64,000 bases of DNA, from the NCBI GenBank assembly GCA_031363945.1, contig JANLVJ010000084.1:20761-84760 (forward strand). The letters are read 5' to 3'. The translations under genes were made by a program, and so were the position numbers. The DNA comes from JANLVJ01 sp031363945. GTDB taxonomy: Bacteria > Bacteroidota > Bacteroidia > Sphingobacteriales > Sphingobacteriaceae. Under the pieces are notes generated by a model, which ran no database searches, was not told the origin of the DNA, and was given only the letters and a program-made list of their open reading frames with translations. Shown piece by piece: positions 34,442 to 42,907 of the stretch; the first letter of the stretch is position 1, and every line of letters begins with the position of its first letter.

Positions 34442-35887
34442 TTAACCTACGCTACCTTCAAGTGTTATAGCAAGAAGCTTTTGTGCTTCAACAGCGAACT
34501 CCATTGGTAATTGGTTTAAAACTTCTTTGCAATAACCATTTATAATCAGGGCTGCTGCATTTTCACTGCTTATGCCACGCTGATTACAATAGAAAATCTG
34601 GTCTTCACCAATTTTAGAAGTTGTGGCTTCATGTTCTATTGTAGCAGTAGAATTTTTAGACTCTATGTATGGAAACGTATTCGCAGAACATTTATCTCCA
34701 ATAAGCAATGAATCACACTGGGTAAAATTTCTGGCATAATCAGCATTTGATGAAACCCTCACCAAACCACGATAATTATTATTTCCTTGTCCGGCAGAAA
34801 TACCTTTTGAAATAATACGACTTCTGGTATGCTTGCCCAAATGAACCATTTTAGTTCCTGTATCTGCTACCTGCTTGTTTTTTGTAACGGCTACTGAGTA
34901 GAACTCACCCTGTGAATAATCACCTTTCAGTATAACAGAAGGATACTTCCAGGTAATGGCTGAGCCTGTTTCAACCTGTGTCCATGAAATTTTCGAACTA
35001 TGGCCAGCGCAGATTCCGCGTTTGGTCACAAAATTGAAAATTCCACCTTTACCCTCTTTATCTCCTGGATACCAATTCTGTACAGTAGAATATTTTATTT
35101 CAGCCCGATCGTGGGCAACGAGTTCAACAACGGCAGCATGCAATTGATTTTCATCACGCTGTGGTGCCGTACAGCCCTCAAGATAACTAACATAACTATC
35201 GTCATCTGCGATGATCAGTGTTCTTTCAAACTGACCAGAATTCATTGCATTGATCCGGAAGTAGGTAGAAAGTTCCATTGGGCAACGAACACCTTTTGGT
35301 ATGTATGCAAATGAACCATCTGAAAAAACAGCAGCATTCAGGGCTGAAAAAATATTATCAGTGTACGGTATTACTGTACCCAGATATTTGCGAACAAGCT
35401 CGGGATGATTTTGCACGGCCTCGCCGAACGAGCAAAATATAATACCCATTTCATTTAACTTAGCTTTAAAAGTTGTTGCTACTGAAACGCTGTCAAAAAC
35501 TGCATCAACTGCCACACCGCTTAACATCATTTGTTCAACAAGCGGAATACCCAGCTTTTTAAAGGTGTCAAGAAGCTCTGGGTCAACTTCGTCTAAACTT
35601 TTCAGTTCAGGTTTACGTCTTGGAGCAGCATAATATGAGATGGCCTGAAAATCAAATTCTGGCATCGGGAAATATTGCCAGCTTGGCATTGCCAGGGTCT
35701 GATAATGAGCAAATGCCTTTAAACGCCATTCTAGTAAGAATTCGGGCTCATTCTTTTTGGCTGAAATAAAGCGAACTGTTTCTTCAGTAAGCCCGATTGG
35801 AGCCATATCCATCTCGATATCTGTACTGAATCCGTATTTGTAATCAGATTCAGGTATTGCTTCTAATAATTCTTTATCGTTATTCAT
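34442..35887 (-). CDS. sufB: Fe-S cluster assembly protein SufB
   Basis: 481 residues, main scaffold on which the cluster is built. Clear SufB blocks: KKLGIPLVEQMMLSGVAVDAVFDSVSV, PKGVRCPMELSTYFRIN, YLEGCTAPQRDENQLHAAVVELVAHD and SKISWTQVETGSAITWKYPS. First gene of the minus-strand suf run. Length matches the family (about 470-495). Confidence 0.97.
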   Translation of the reverse strand: MNNDKELLEAIPESDYKYGFSTDIEMDMAPIGLTEETVRFISAKKNEPEFLLEWRLKAFAHYQTLAMPSWQYFPMPEFDFQAISYYAAPRRKPELKSLDEVDPELLDTFKKLGIPLVEQMMLSGVAVDAVFDSVSVATTFKAKLNEMGIIFCSFGEAVQNHPELVRKYLGTVIPYTDNIFSALNAAVFSDGSFAYIPKGVRCPMELSTYFRINAMNSGQFERTLIIADDDSYVSYLEGCTAPQRDENQLHAAVVELVAHDRAEIKYSTVQNWYPGDKEGKGGIFNFVTKRGICAGHSSKISWTQVETGSAITWKYPSVILKGDYSQGEFYSVAVTKNKQVADTGTKMVHLGKHTRSRIISKGISAGQGNNNYRGLVRVSSNADYARNFTQCDSLLIGDKCSANTFPYIESKNSTATIEHEATTSKIGEDQIFYCNQRGISSENAAALIINGYCKEVLNQLPMEFAVEAQKLLAITLEGSVG

Positions 35888-36203
35888 AACAACCTGTTCC
35901 TTGGTTTAAAGAAGATAGCATACAATAGTTGTATTCTAATCCTCTGCAAAAGTACGAAAAATGCAACCTTATTTAGAATGAATTCAATTAAAAAGAAGAT
36001 TTGACATAAGTTTGACAGAACTTCTGTTTCTAAGAAACATCATTATGTAAAAAAAGAATTTTTAAGAATTTAACTAAATACGTACATTCTTACTTTAAAA
36101 CCGTTTTAAACTTGATAAGTTCTATGTATTCAATAATAAATTGACATATTTAGGTTACTTTCATCACACATATTCTTCCAATTACTTCTAAACCTGTTTA
36201 AAA
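35888..36203. other. Divergent intergenic region between sufB and the symporter gene
   Basis: 316 bp with no ORF. It holds a minus-strand promoter candidate for suf (separate entry) and a perfect 6-bp palindrome ATACAA-TAG-TTGTAT at 35920-35934, just downstream of that promoter and 33 bp ahead of the sufB start, which could be an operator. On the plus strand, no convincing promoter could be assigned for the symporter. Confidence 0.5.
35947..35954 (-). promoter_or_regulatory. Candidate -7 promoter element of the suf operon
   Basis: On the minus strand the sequence is TACTTTTG, an exact match to the Bacteroidota -7 consensus TAnnTTTG, 60 bp ahead of the sufB ATG. A well-spaced -33 TTTG is not obvious, so confidence is moderate. 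The ATACAATAGTTGTAT palindrome begins 13 bp further downstream. Confidence 0.5.
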
Positions 36204-37892
36204 ATGCATCATCAGTTGCAATCTATTGATTACCTGGTTTTTCTTGCTTACTTTCTCCTGGTAGCAGGATATGGTTATTGGATTTATCAGCGCAAAAGAA
36301 AAAAAGAGATCAGTTCGGCAGATTTTTTTCTTGCCGAGGGTTCATTAACCTGGTGGGCGATCGGTGCCTCACTTATCGCTTCAAATATTTCAGCAGAGCA
36401 GTTTATCGGTATGTCAGGTTCAGGTTTCAAAATGGGTCTGGCAATTTCTACTTACGAGTGGATGGCCTCGGCTACACTGATTATTGTCGCTATCTTTTTT
36501 ATACCTGTTTACCTGAAAAATAAAATTTCTACCATGCCTCAGTTTTTGAGTCAGCGGTATAATGGAACAGTTGCCATGATTATGGCTGTATTCTGGTTGT
36601 TACTTTACATAGTTGTAAACCTGATGTCAATTCTTTACCTGGGGGCACTGGCAATTTCTGGTATCTCGGGACTTAGTATTCCGTTATGTATTGGCCTGCT
36701 GGCTATATTCTCTATCTTCATTGCCTTGGGGGGCATGAAAGTAATTGGCTATACAGATGTTATACAGGTTGCTGTTTTAATTTTAGGAGGCCTTGTAGCT
36801 ACCTACCTGGCATTAAATTTAATCTCAGAGCGTGCTGGCACAACCGGACTTCTTAAAGGGTTTGTGCTGCTGAGAGAACATGCATCTGACCACTTTCAAA
36901 TGATTTTTCACAAAAATAACCCCAACTATATGGAGTTGCCCGGTTTATCGGTGTTGATTGGGGGTATGTGGATTACCAACTTGAATTACTGGGGTTGCAA
37001 TCAATATATCACTCAGCGAGCTCTTGGTGCAGATTTACAAACTGCCAGGGGGGGTTTACTCTTTGCAGCATTCTTAAAATTAATGATGCCGTTGATTGTT
37101 GTCTTACCTGGTATTGCTGCTTACGAATTATATCAGCAAGGTATGTTTCATACTGAAATGATGACAGCCCATGGGGTAATCGATGTTAACAAAGCCTATC
37201 CTTCTTTATTGAACTTACTGCCTACAGGGTTGAAGGGTTTATCATTTGCGGCTCTAACAGCAGCTATTGTGGCTTCACTTGCAGGTAAAGTAAATAGTAT
37301 TGCAACAATTTTCACACTTGATATTTACAAAAAAGCATTTGATAAGAATGCAAGTGAAAAGACGCTCGTGCTCTATGGAAAATATACAGTTGTTGTTGCA
37401 ATGGTACTGGGTGTTATTTTAGCCCTGCTAATCGGTAATACCCTGATGGGTGAAGGCAAACAAGGTTTTCAGTATATCCAGGAATATACCGGCTTTGTAT
37501 CACCTGGTATTTTTGCCATGTTTATTCTTGGCTTCTTCTGGAAAAAAACAACATCAAATGCGGCTCTATTTGCAACAATCGGAGGTTTTTTGATGGCGAT
37601 TTTCTTTAAACTGATTCCTCCCTACCTTAACTTGTCGTTTTTAGCACCTTACGGGTTTTCAAAAGACAATGGTGTTGGGGTATTTGAAATTCCGTTCATT
37701 GACCGAATGGGCATAATCTTCATCATATGTATCATTGGTATGTATATTATTTCAATGATTGAAAATTCAAAAGGCTTGCTTACAAACGGGCTTGAAGTTG
37801 ATTCTTCAATGTTTAAGACTTCAAGATCATTTGCTGTAGGCTCATTAATCGTTGTTGGTATTATTGTAGCACTTTATTCAGTGTTCTGGTAG
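36204..37892 (+). CDS. Sodium/solute symporter, SSS family (SglT-like sugar transporter)
   Basis: 562 residues with about 14 membrane helices of the LeuT-like SSS fold. The Na+-site helix reads FLAEGSLTWWAIGASLIASNISAEQFIGMSGSG, closely matching SglT-type sodium/glucose transporters, and the family block NYWGCNQYITQRALGA is present. Length typical (530-570). Likely imports a sugar with Na+. Stands alone, closed by a terminator. Confidence 0.93.
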   Translation: MHHQLQSIDYLVFLAYFLLVAGYGYWIYQRKRKKEISSADFFLAEGSLTWWAIGASLIASNISAEQFIGMSGSGFKMGLAISTYEWMASATLIIVAIFFIPVYLKNKISTMPQFLSQRYNGTVAMIMAVFWLLLYIVVNLMSILYLGALAISGISGLSIPLCIGLLAIFSIFIALGGMKVIGYTDVIQVAVLILGGLVATYLALNLISERAGTTGLLKGFVLLREHASDHFQMIFHKNNPNYMELPGLSVLIGGMWITNLNYWGCNQYITQRALGADLQTARGGLLFAAFLKLMMPLIVVLPGIAAYELYQQGMFHTEMMTAHGVIDVNKAYPSLLNLLPTGLKGLSFAALTAAIVASLAGKVNSIATIFTLDIYKKAFDKNASEKTLVLYGKYTVVVAMVLGVILALLIGNTLMGEGKQGFQYIQEYTGFVSPGIFAMFILGFFWKKTTSNAALFATIGGFLMAIFFKLIPPYLNLSFLAPYGFSKDNGVGVFEIPFIDRMGIIFIICIIGMYIISMIENSKGLLTNGLEVDSSMFKTSRSFAVGSLIVVGIIVALYSVFW

Positions 37893-37924
37893 TAACAAAA
37901 TTTTAAATCGAGGTAAAAAATTTG

Positions 37925-37960
37925 AGAGGGGTGCAGCATTTAGCTTCATCCCTCTTTTTT
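37925..37960 (+). terminator. Rho-independent terminator after the symporter gene
   Basis: A 9-bp stem (AGAGGGGTG / CATCCCTCT, one G-T pair) with a 13-nt loop and a T tail, starting 32 bp after the stop codon. Confidence 0.85.
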
Positions 37961-38060
37961 ATAATTTTTGATTTTTTTAGGTCTGAAAGCAAGTTTTATC
38001 ACACTAAAATCTTTACACCGGTAGTGTAAATTGTTTGATGTAAGGTTATTAGCTTTAGAA

Positions 38061-38225
38061 ATGCATATCATTCTTCATATAGCAGCATTTGTAATTGCCT
38101 TGCTCTGGGTTTATTTATATTTTTTCATGCATGGGCCGTTCATAACCCATTTGATTCTCTTACTGGCCGTCATACTATTCATTTTCGCCCTTACCAAACA
38201 CCCTGGTAAAAGAACAATCGTTTAA
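38061..38225 (+). CDS. Small two-span membrane protein (DUF5670/lmo0937-like)
   Basis: 54 residues from the ATG at 38061: two hydrophobic helices (IAAFVIALLWVYLYF and THLILLLAVILFIFALT) separated by HGPFI, ending in a basic tail. This arrangement recalls the DUF5670 / lmo0937 family of tiny stress-linked membrane proteins, where the loop carries G-x-hIHhLLVIA. A longer reading from a TTG at 38031 is open but less likely. A TAGCTTTA sequence just upstream resembles a -7 element with one mismatch. Confidence 0.6.
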   Translation: MHIILHIAAFVIALLWVYLYFFMHGPFITHLILLLAVILFIFALTKHPGKRTIV

Positions 38226-38268
38226 GAAAATCTATTTTTCGACCAAGGAAAATCATGGCTTCCTGACT

Positions 38269-38850
38269 TTAAAAAAAAATTAAGTTTAATTTAAGCCGTT
38301 GACGAAGGTAAGGCACGGCATAGCGATTTCATGACAGCAGGCTATTTACAAATTCTCCAGTAAGCCTGGCAATTTGTTTAAAGCTTTTGCCTTCTAATTC
38401 ATGAAGCACAAAGACCTAGCGCTGCTGCCCAGGAAGTTTTTTCAAACATAAATCAAGTTCCTTCAATACAAGATTACAGAGGTAAATGGCCTCAGGATTA
38501 TCGGCTGGGTCTACTAATAGATCGCCTAGATTGTGCGTATGATCATCTTCAACCCCCGCACTCAGTTTTTGTAAAGATTCAGGCTTTTTTTTCCGATATA
38601 AATTAATAATCTTATTTCTGGCAACCCGGAAAAGCCATGAAGTCAGTTGTTCGATTGGCTTCATCGCCCTTGCACTTTCTATGAGTTGAAAGAACACATC
38701 TTGTAAAATATCTTCAGCATCTTCTGTCTCAGGTACCCTGCTGAGAATGAATTGAAAAAGGCGACTTCTCTGTCTGTTCATTTGATCAATCAGTTCCTGA
38801 TTCTGCAACTGTAGTTGCTTGTTATTTGACAGATTTAGGGTTTGTTCCAT
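38269..38850 (-). pseudogene. ECF sigma-70 factor with two in-frame stop codons
   Basis: The first 144 codons give sigma regions 2 (ILSRVPETEDAEDILQDVFFQLIES, then WLFRVARNKIINLYRKKKPES) and the start of region 4 (LKKLPGQQR). A TAG at 38416-38418 then replaces the expected Glu before VFVLHELEGKSFKQIARLTGEFVNSLLS, the helix-turn-helix, and a TGA at 38329-38331 replaces the expected Arg before NRYAVPYLRQRLKL. The frame is intact throughout, and the true end is a TAA at 38269. Without region 4.2 it cannot bind the -35 box normally. No anti-sigma gene is adjacent. Confidence 0.85.
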
Positions 38851-38862
38851 ACGATGATCAGG

Positions 38863-38987
38863 TAGACGGCTTTAAAGCGATTATATTTTAATTCTTAAGG
38901 CTATTCGTTAAGCTTGTTTTATACAAGTAAGATAGACGGCTTTGACGCAATTATATTTCATTTCTTCAGGCTATTGGTTGAGTTTGT
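38863..38987. repeat. Imperfect direct repeat, two 55-bp copies
   Basis: Copy 1 at 38863-38917 and copy 2 at 38933-38987, both starting TAGACGGCTTT and ending GGCTATT-(c/g)-GTT-(a/g)-AG-(c/t)-TTGT, with 9 mismatches in 55. Copy 2 overlaps the last codons of the minus-strand MFS gene, so copy 1 looks like an old duplication of that gene's 3' end. Confidence 0.75.
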
Positions 38988-40144
38988 GTATTTACCAGCT
39001 TAAGATATACCCTCTTTACTGAGCTTCTCGAAAAGTAAAAGAAGGTAGCTAAAGCAATCATAAGAAATAAAATACCACTGCCTGCAATACCCGTTAATCC
39101 TGCAATTGAAAAGCCGTACGATCCTATGGCAGACCCAATAGCCGAACCGCAAAAAGCAGTGAACATATAAACAGTATTTAGTCTGCTTCTTGCTTCTGGA
39201 TTAAGGGCAAATACTTTTGTCTGATTAGAAATATGAACACTCTGCTGGGCTAGATCCATCAAGAGTACAAATACTATCATACCGGCAAGGTGCAAACCAA
39301 AAAACATCAGGATTAAAAATGATACTAGCTCTAAAACGATACCTGTACCAATAATCATACGTGGCCCCCTTTTATCGGCTAATTTACCTACAAAAGGCGC
39401 ACATAAAGCCCCTGCAGCGCCGAGAAGGCCAAACAGACCTGCTGTTTGTGCCCCATAATGGTAAGGCGGAATTTTCAATATAAATACCAGCGTAGACCAG
39501 AAGGCATTTAGTGTTGCAAATAATAAAGCTCCTATTATAGCCGATTCACGTAATGAGGGGTAGGTTTTAATTAAATCAATCAATGATTTCAGAAGGTCAA
39601 AATAATTACCTTGAAAAGTTACTTTGTTTTCAGGAAGCAGTTTAAAAAGCACGATCCAAATAATGACCATAAAAAATGTGGCAAGCCAATAGATCATTCG
39701 CCAATTAAACCAGGTGTCTATCTGTCCGGCAAGGGTTCTTGATAATAGTATTCCTATAAGCAGACCACTCATCACTTTACCTACTACTTTACCCCGCTCT
39801 GCTGGATTTGCCAGGTGCGCTGCAAAAGGAATGAGTAATTGGGGTATGCAGGAAAAAACACCAAGAAGAAAACTTGAAACTAATAACATCAGCAGATTTA
39901 CAGAAACAGCAACCAGGATCAAGGCCAAAAAAGCCAGGGCAAGGCTAATCAAAATTATCTTTTTACGCTCTAACATATCCCCTAACGGAACCAATAACAG
40001 CAACCCAATGGCATAGCCAAAAAGTGTAACTATGGGAATCAGACCGATTGTTTTCTGGGTAACATGAAACTCATGCATCATATCACTCAATAAAGGCTGG
40101 TTGTAGTAAATATTACTGACCACCAGACAACTAGCGATCGACAT
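38966..40144 (-). CDS. MFS transporter
   Basis: 392 residues, about 12 membrane spans. The N-terminal part reads SNIYYNQPLLSDMMHEF, typical of the YnfM/YgaY-type MFS branch, followed by the motif-A loop VPLGDMLERKKIIL (about residues 55-68). The second half has the repeat loop VGKLADKRGPRMIIG. It probably exports a small molecule, but the substrate is unknown. Its 3' end forms part of a degenerate direct repeat. Confidence 0.88.
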   Translation of the reverse strand: MSIASCLVVSNIYYNQPLLSDMMHEFHVTQKTIGLIPIVTLFGYAIGLLLLVPLGDMLERKKIILISLALAFLALILVAVSVNLLMLLVSSFLLGVFSCIPQLLIPFAAHLANPAERGKVVGKVMSGLLIGILLSRTLAGQIDTWFNWRMIYWLATFFMVIIWIVLFKLLPENKVTFQGNYFDLLKSLIDLIKTYPSLRESAIIGALLFATLNAFWSTLVFILKIPPYHYGAQTAGLFGLLGAAGALCAPFVGKLADKRGPRMIIGTGIVLELVSFLILMFFGLHLAGMIVFVLLMDLAQQSVHISNQTKVFALNPEARSRLNTVYMFTAFCGSAIGSAIGSYGFSIAGLTGIAGSGILFLMIALATFFYFSRSSVKRVYLKLVNTQTQPIA

Positions 40145-40218
40145 GGTCCAAACAAGTAAATTACTTATATGGACAGATTTTTGTTCTAAAATGATAATGA
40201 GAAGTTTAAATGCAGAAA

Positions 40219-42156
40219 TTAGGTTTTACTGTACCTTCCAAAGATAAGCTCTTCAGACTCGTTTTTAATCTTTTGAAAATTCATGGCCAGTAATTTTTCA
40301 GTCTGCTGTGACTCAGTTTTTATATCATGGACATTACTTGTTTGAAAAACAGGGTCGTTCCCAGTTATTTTTAGATCTGTACCAGCTAGTAAAACCTTAT
40401 CTATGTTTAACTTTTTAAAAACAGGAATTTCAAGACAAGCTGGTTTAGGTTCCAGTATTGGTCTGCCTTTGAAAAACGCATTTTTTGCTTCGGTTGTCTT
40501 TCCGATAAATATTCCAGTCTCCAGGGTCATGATTTCATTAATCTCTACCAGGTTCTTTTGCTGGTGTTGTATTGAATAACCTGAAGAATAATTTTTGTGG
40601 TTCTTTTCGGTGACTCCCGATGAAATATTTATGACTTTTATTTTGCGCTCCATTTGACCAAACATTTTACTGGTTTGCTCAGCTGTTTCAGTATCATTTA
40701 CCAGCCCAATAAACTGATTTGCCAGAGACGCTCTAAGAGCCCGTGATTCATCAGCCCCATAGAGCACATTCATTTGTGAAAAATCCTGACAACAGTAAAC
40801 CGTACAAATTTTATTGCCTCTTCCGGTATTCGGTAAATTTTTCAGATCAGGAATATATAAGGTAGGTGCTTCATCAAGGAGAAAAATACTTTTAAGTTTA
40901 TTTTTCTGATTCATTTTATTCATGATTACGGAGGCCACAAGTGATATTACTGGGCTGATAGTAGCAGAAAGCTGTGGATTATTACCTATTGTTAAAATCG
41001 CAGGATGATTCGGATTATTTAGCTCCAGATCACAGTCATTGCCCGAGAACACCCAAAAAATATGTGGATTATTGAGTTTGTCAATTGGTGTTTGTAGGGA
41101 TGAGATACAGCCCGCAACCTGAGTGCCAGCATTTTCATAAAAAGCAGTGAGTAAGCTTGAAATCATAGCCTTACATTCCTGATCATGGGCAAGCAGGTTA
41201 AGAACTAAAGAATAATCATAAAGGCAAAGACAGATAACATGAGGCAGGGTACAAAATTCAGGTTTATGTTTTTTGAGATACCAGATTATTGCCTTCAGGT
41301 AGGCTATTGCATTGTCTGCCCAGAAATCAGCATGAATCACCCATTCTTTCTTCAGGTTTTTTAATATCACGCCCGCATATTCAGCAGCAAAAGCAGAAAC
41401 TGGCAGGTTATCCGGATGTAGCGGATTGATACGATGTGTACGGGTTATATCTGAAAAATTAATGTGATAGTAAAATAAATCTGGCCTTTTAATTAAATCA
41501 ATGCAGGTATAAACGTAATTGCTTAAATCAGGATATTTATAATCATAAATAAATCCTGTATAGCCCTTTTTAAGAGATTGCCTGATAATCTCTTCTATTA
41601 AACTGTATGTTTTACCACTACCTGCTGCACCGACTATCAGGATACCCTGAAATGGATTCAGCACGTTTATATACCCGGTGCTCGTTTTCCAGTTAAAACT
41701 AATTTCATTCTCAAACCAGGATTCCGGGTTTTTAATTCCAAAATTATCATTATCAGAAAATATTTCAGGCAAACGCAGTCTTAAACCAAAATACCCGATA
41801 CAAAAAATACAAACAGGATCGGAAAATTTATAAATACACTTCATTAGATGATCAGAATACATAAAAAGTATTATCGTCGGCATAATTAAAATCATACTCA
41901 GCCACGTTGGTTTTTTCACCTTTGTTTTTGAAAGAGCTGGCTTTGACAATACGGTAAGCATAATTGAGAGCAGAAACAAAAGTTGAGGCCATAGATAATG
42001 TGTTAATATTAGGTTGCTCAGATAGTAGTCAGTTGGCAATTCTGGAATGAAATGGTAAGAAAGATTAAGCTCATACTGAATAAATAGGATATAAATAGAA
42101 AAGATTAAAAAAAGTAATACAATAAATCTGAATTGAAAACTTGATGCAGGTGTCAT
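40219..42156 (-). CDS. TraG/MobC-like conjugative coupling ATPase
   Basis: 645 residues: N-terminal hydrophobic helices (about 9-25, 46-68, 83-101, the last near HLMKCIYKF), then a VirD4/TraG-type motor with Walker A LIVGAAGSGKTYSL (about 170-183) and Walker B SIFLLDEAPTLYIPDLKNL followed by the conserved CQDFSQM segment. Such proteins carry the relaxase-DNA complex to the conjugation channel. In Bacteroidota this form is called MobC/TraG. No relaxase, integrase or channel gene is nearby. It diverges by 76 bp from a ParA-like gene. The role here, outside a full conjugation system, is uncertain. Confidence 0.85.
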   Translation of the reverse strand: MTPASSFQFRFIVLLFLIFSIYILFIQYELNLSYHFIPELPTDYYLSNLILTHYLWPQLLFLLSIMLTVLSKPALSKTKVKKPTWLSMILIMPTIILFMYSDHLMKCIYKFSDPVCIFCIGYFGLRLRLPEIFSDNDNFGIKNPESWFENEISFNWKTSTGYINVLNPFQGILIVGAAGSGKTYSLIEEIIRQSLKKGYTGFIYDYKYPDLSNYVYTCIDLIKRPDLFYYHINFSDITRTHRINPLHPDNLPVSAFAAEYAGVILKNLKKEWVIHADFWADNAIAYLKAIIWYLKKHKPEFCTLPHVICLCLYDYSLVLNLLAHDQECKAMISSLLTAFYENAGTQVAGCISSLQTPIDKLNNPHIFWVFSGNDCDLELNNPNHPAILTIGNNPQLSATISPVISLVASVIMNKMNQKNKLKSIFLLDEAPTLYIPDLKNLPNTGRGNKICTVYCCQDFSQMNVLYGADESRALRASLANQFIGLVNDTETAEQTSKMFGQMERKIKVINISSGVTEKNHKNYSSGYSIQHQQKNLVEINEIMTLETGIFIGKTTEAKNAFFKGRPILEPKPACLEIPVFKKLNIDKVLLAGTDLKITGNDPVFQTSNVHDIKTESQQTEKLLAMNFQKIKNESEELIFGRYSKT

Positions 42157-42232
42157 TTGAGATCATTTTTTTGTTTATGTTAGTTTTTGTTGATAATACT
42201 TAGTGTATTATAAAATAGCAGCTGATTTTTAA

Positions 42233-42907
42233 ATGAAAAAAGGTTCAAAATCAACAAAACTGATAAGTATTGCCGGGGGCCTTGGCAGTCAGGGAAAATC
42301 AACCTTGGTTTTATTATTAGCTGCCTTGACCGGATCAATTCCTGATTTCAATGTATTAGTTATAGAGCTTGAAGAAAAGGGTAAGATCATACAGCTCAGG
42401 CACCAGGATCTAGGAAGTGGAAAATTTCACAGCCAAACCTGCCCTTATGATATAATCTCTTTATCGCCTGAATCTTTTCATGATTTGCTCCCTGATTATG
42501 CCTCAAATTTTAATCTGATTTTTGTTGAAATTCCTTCAATTGAGCCAGCCAGATTGTTTGTTGATATCTTACTCCTGAGTCAGTTTATTATTTGTCCAAT
42601 TATTGGGAATGAGAAAAACTTTGAAGCAAACTCAGCATACTTTAAAATGTTAGCCAGGGTAAAAAGAATTAAGTCAACAAAGGGTCTGGAATTTGAGATC
42701 TACGCAATATTTAATAAATATAAATTCAATGAAGAGCTGAACGCCTATTTTAATCTCGCCAAAGAACTTAGAATTCACTTTTTTTCTTCTGTTATACGCC
42801 TCAATGAGGCGTTTGTCCAAGAACTGAATACATATTTAACCCCTGAAACACAAAACCAAGAATTAAAATTATTAGTCAGTGAATTCATTGAACTGATTAA
42901 CCAGTGA
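42233..42907 (+). CDS. ParA-like P-loop ATPase (deviant Walker motifs)
   Basis: 224 residues resembling ParA/MinD or TraA-type ATPases of Bacteroidota mobile elements. Walker A reads AGGLGSQGKST (about 14-24): the usual KGGxGKS signature Lys is an Ala and there are two extra residues. The Walker A-prime strand is VLVIELEEKGKI, with Glu in place of the normal Asp. NLIFVEIPS matches Walker B (usual hhhhDhPP/S) but again with Glu for Asp. The fold is clear, the chemistry may be altered. Its 3' end overlaps the convergent DUF3945 gene by 11 bp. Confidence 0.7.
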   Translation: MKKGSKSTKLISIAGGLGSQGKSTLVLLLAALTGSIPDFNVLVIELEEKGKIIQLRHQDLGSGKFHSQTCPYDIISLSPESFHDLLPDYASNFNLIFVEIPSIEPARLFVDILLLSQFIICPIIGNEKNFEANSAYFKMLARVKRIKSTKGLEFEIYAIFNKYKFNEELNAYFNLAKELRIHFFSSVIRLNEAFVQELNTYLTPETQNQELKLLVSEFIELINQ

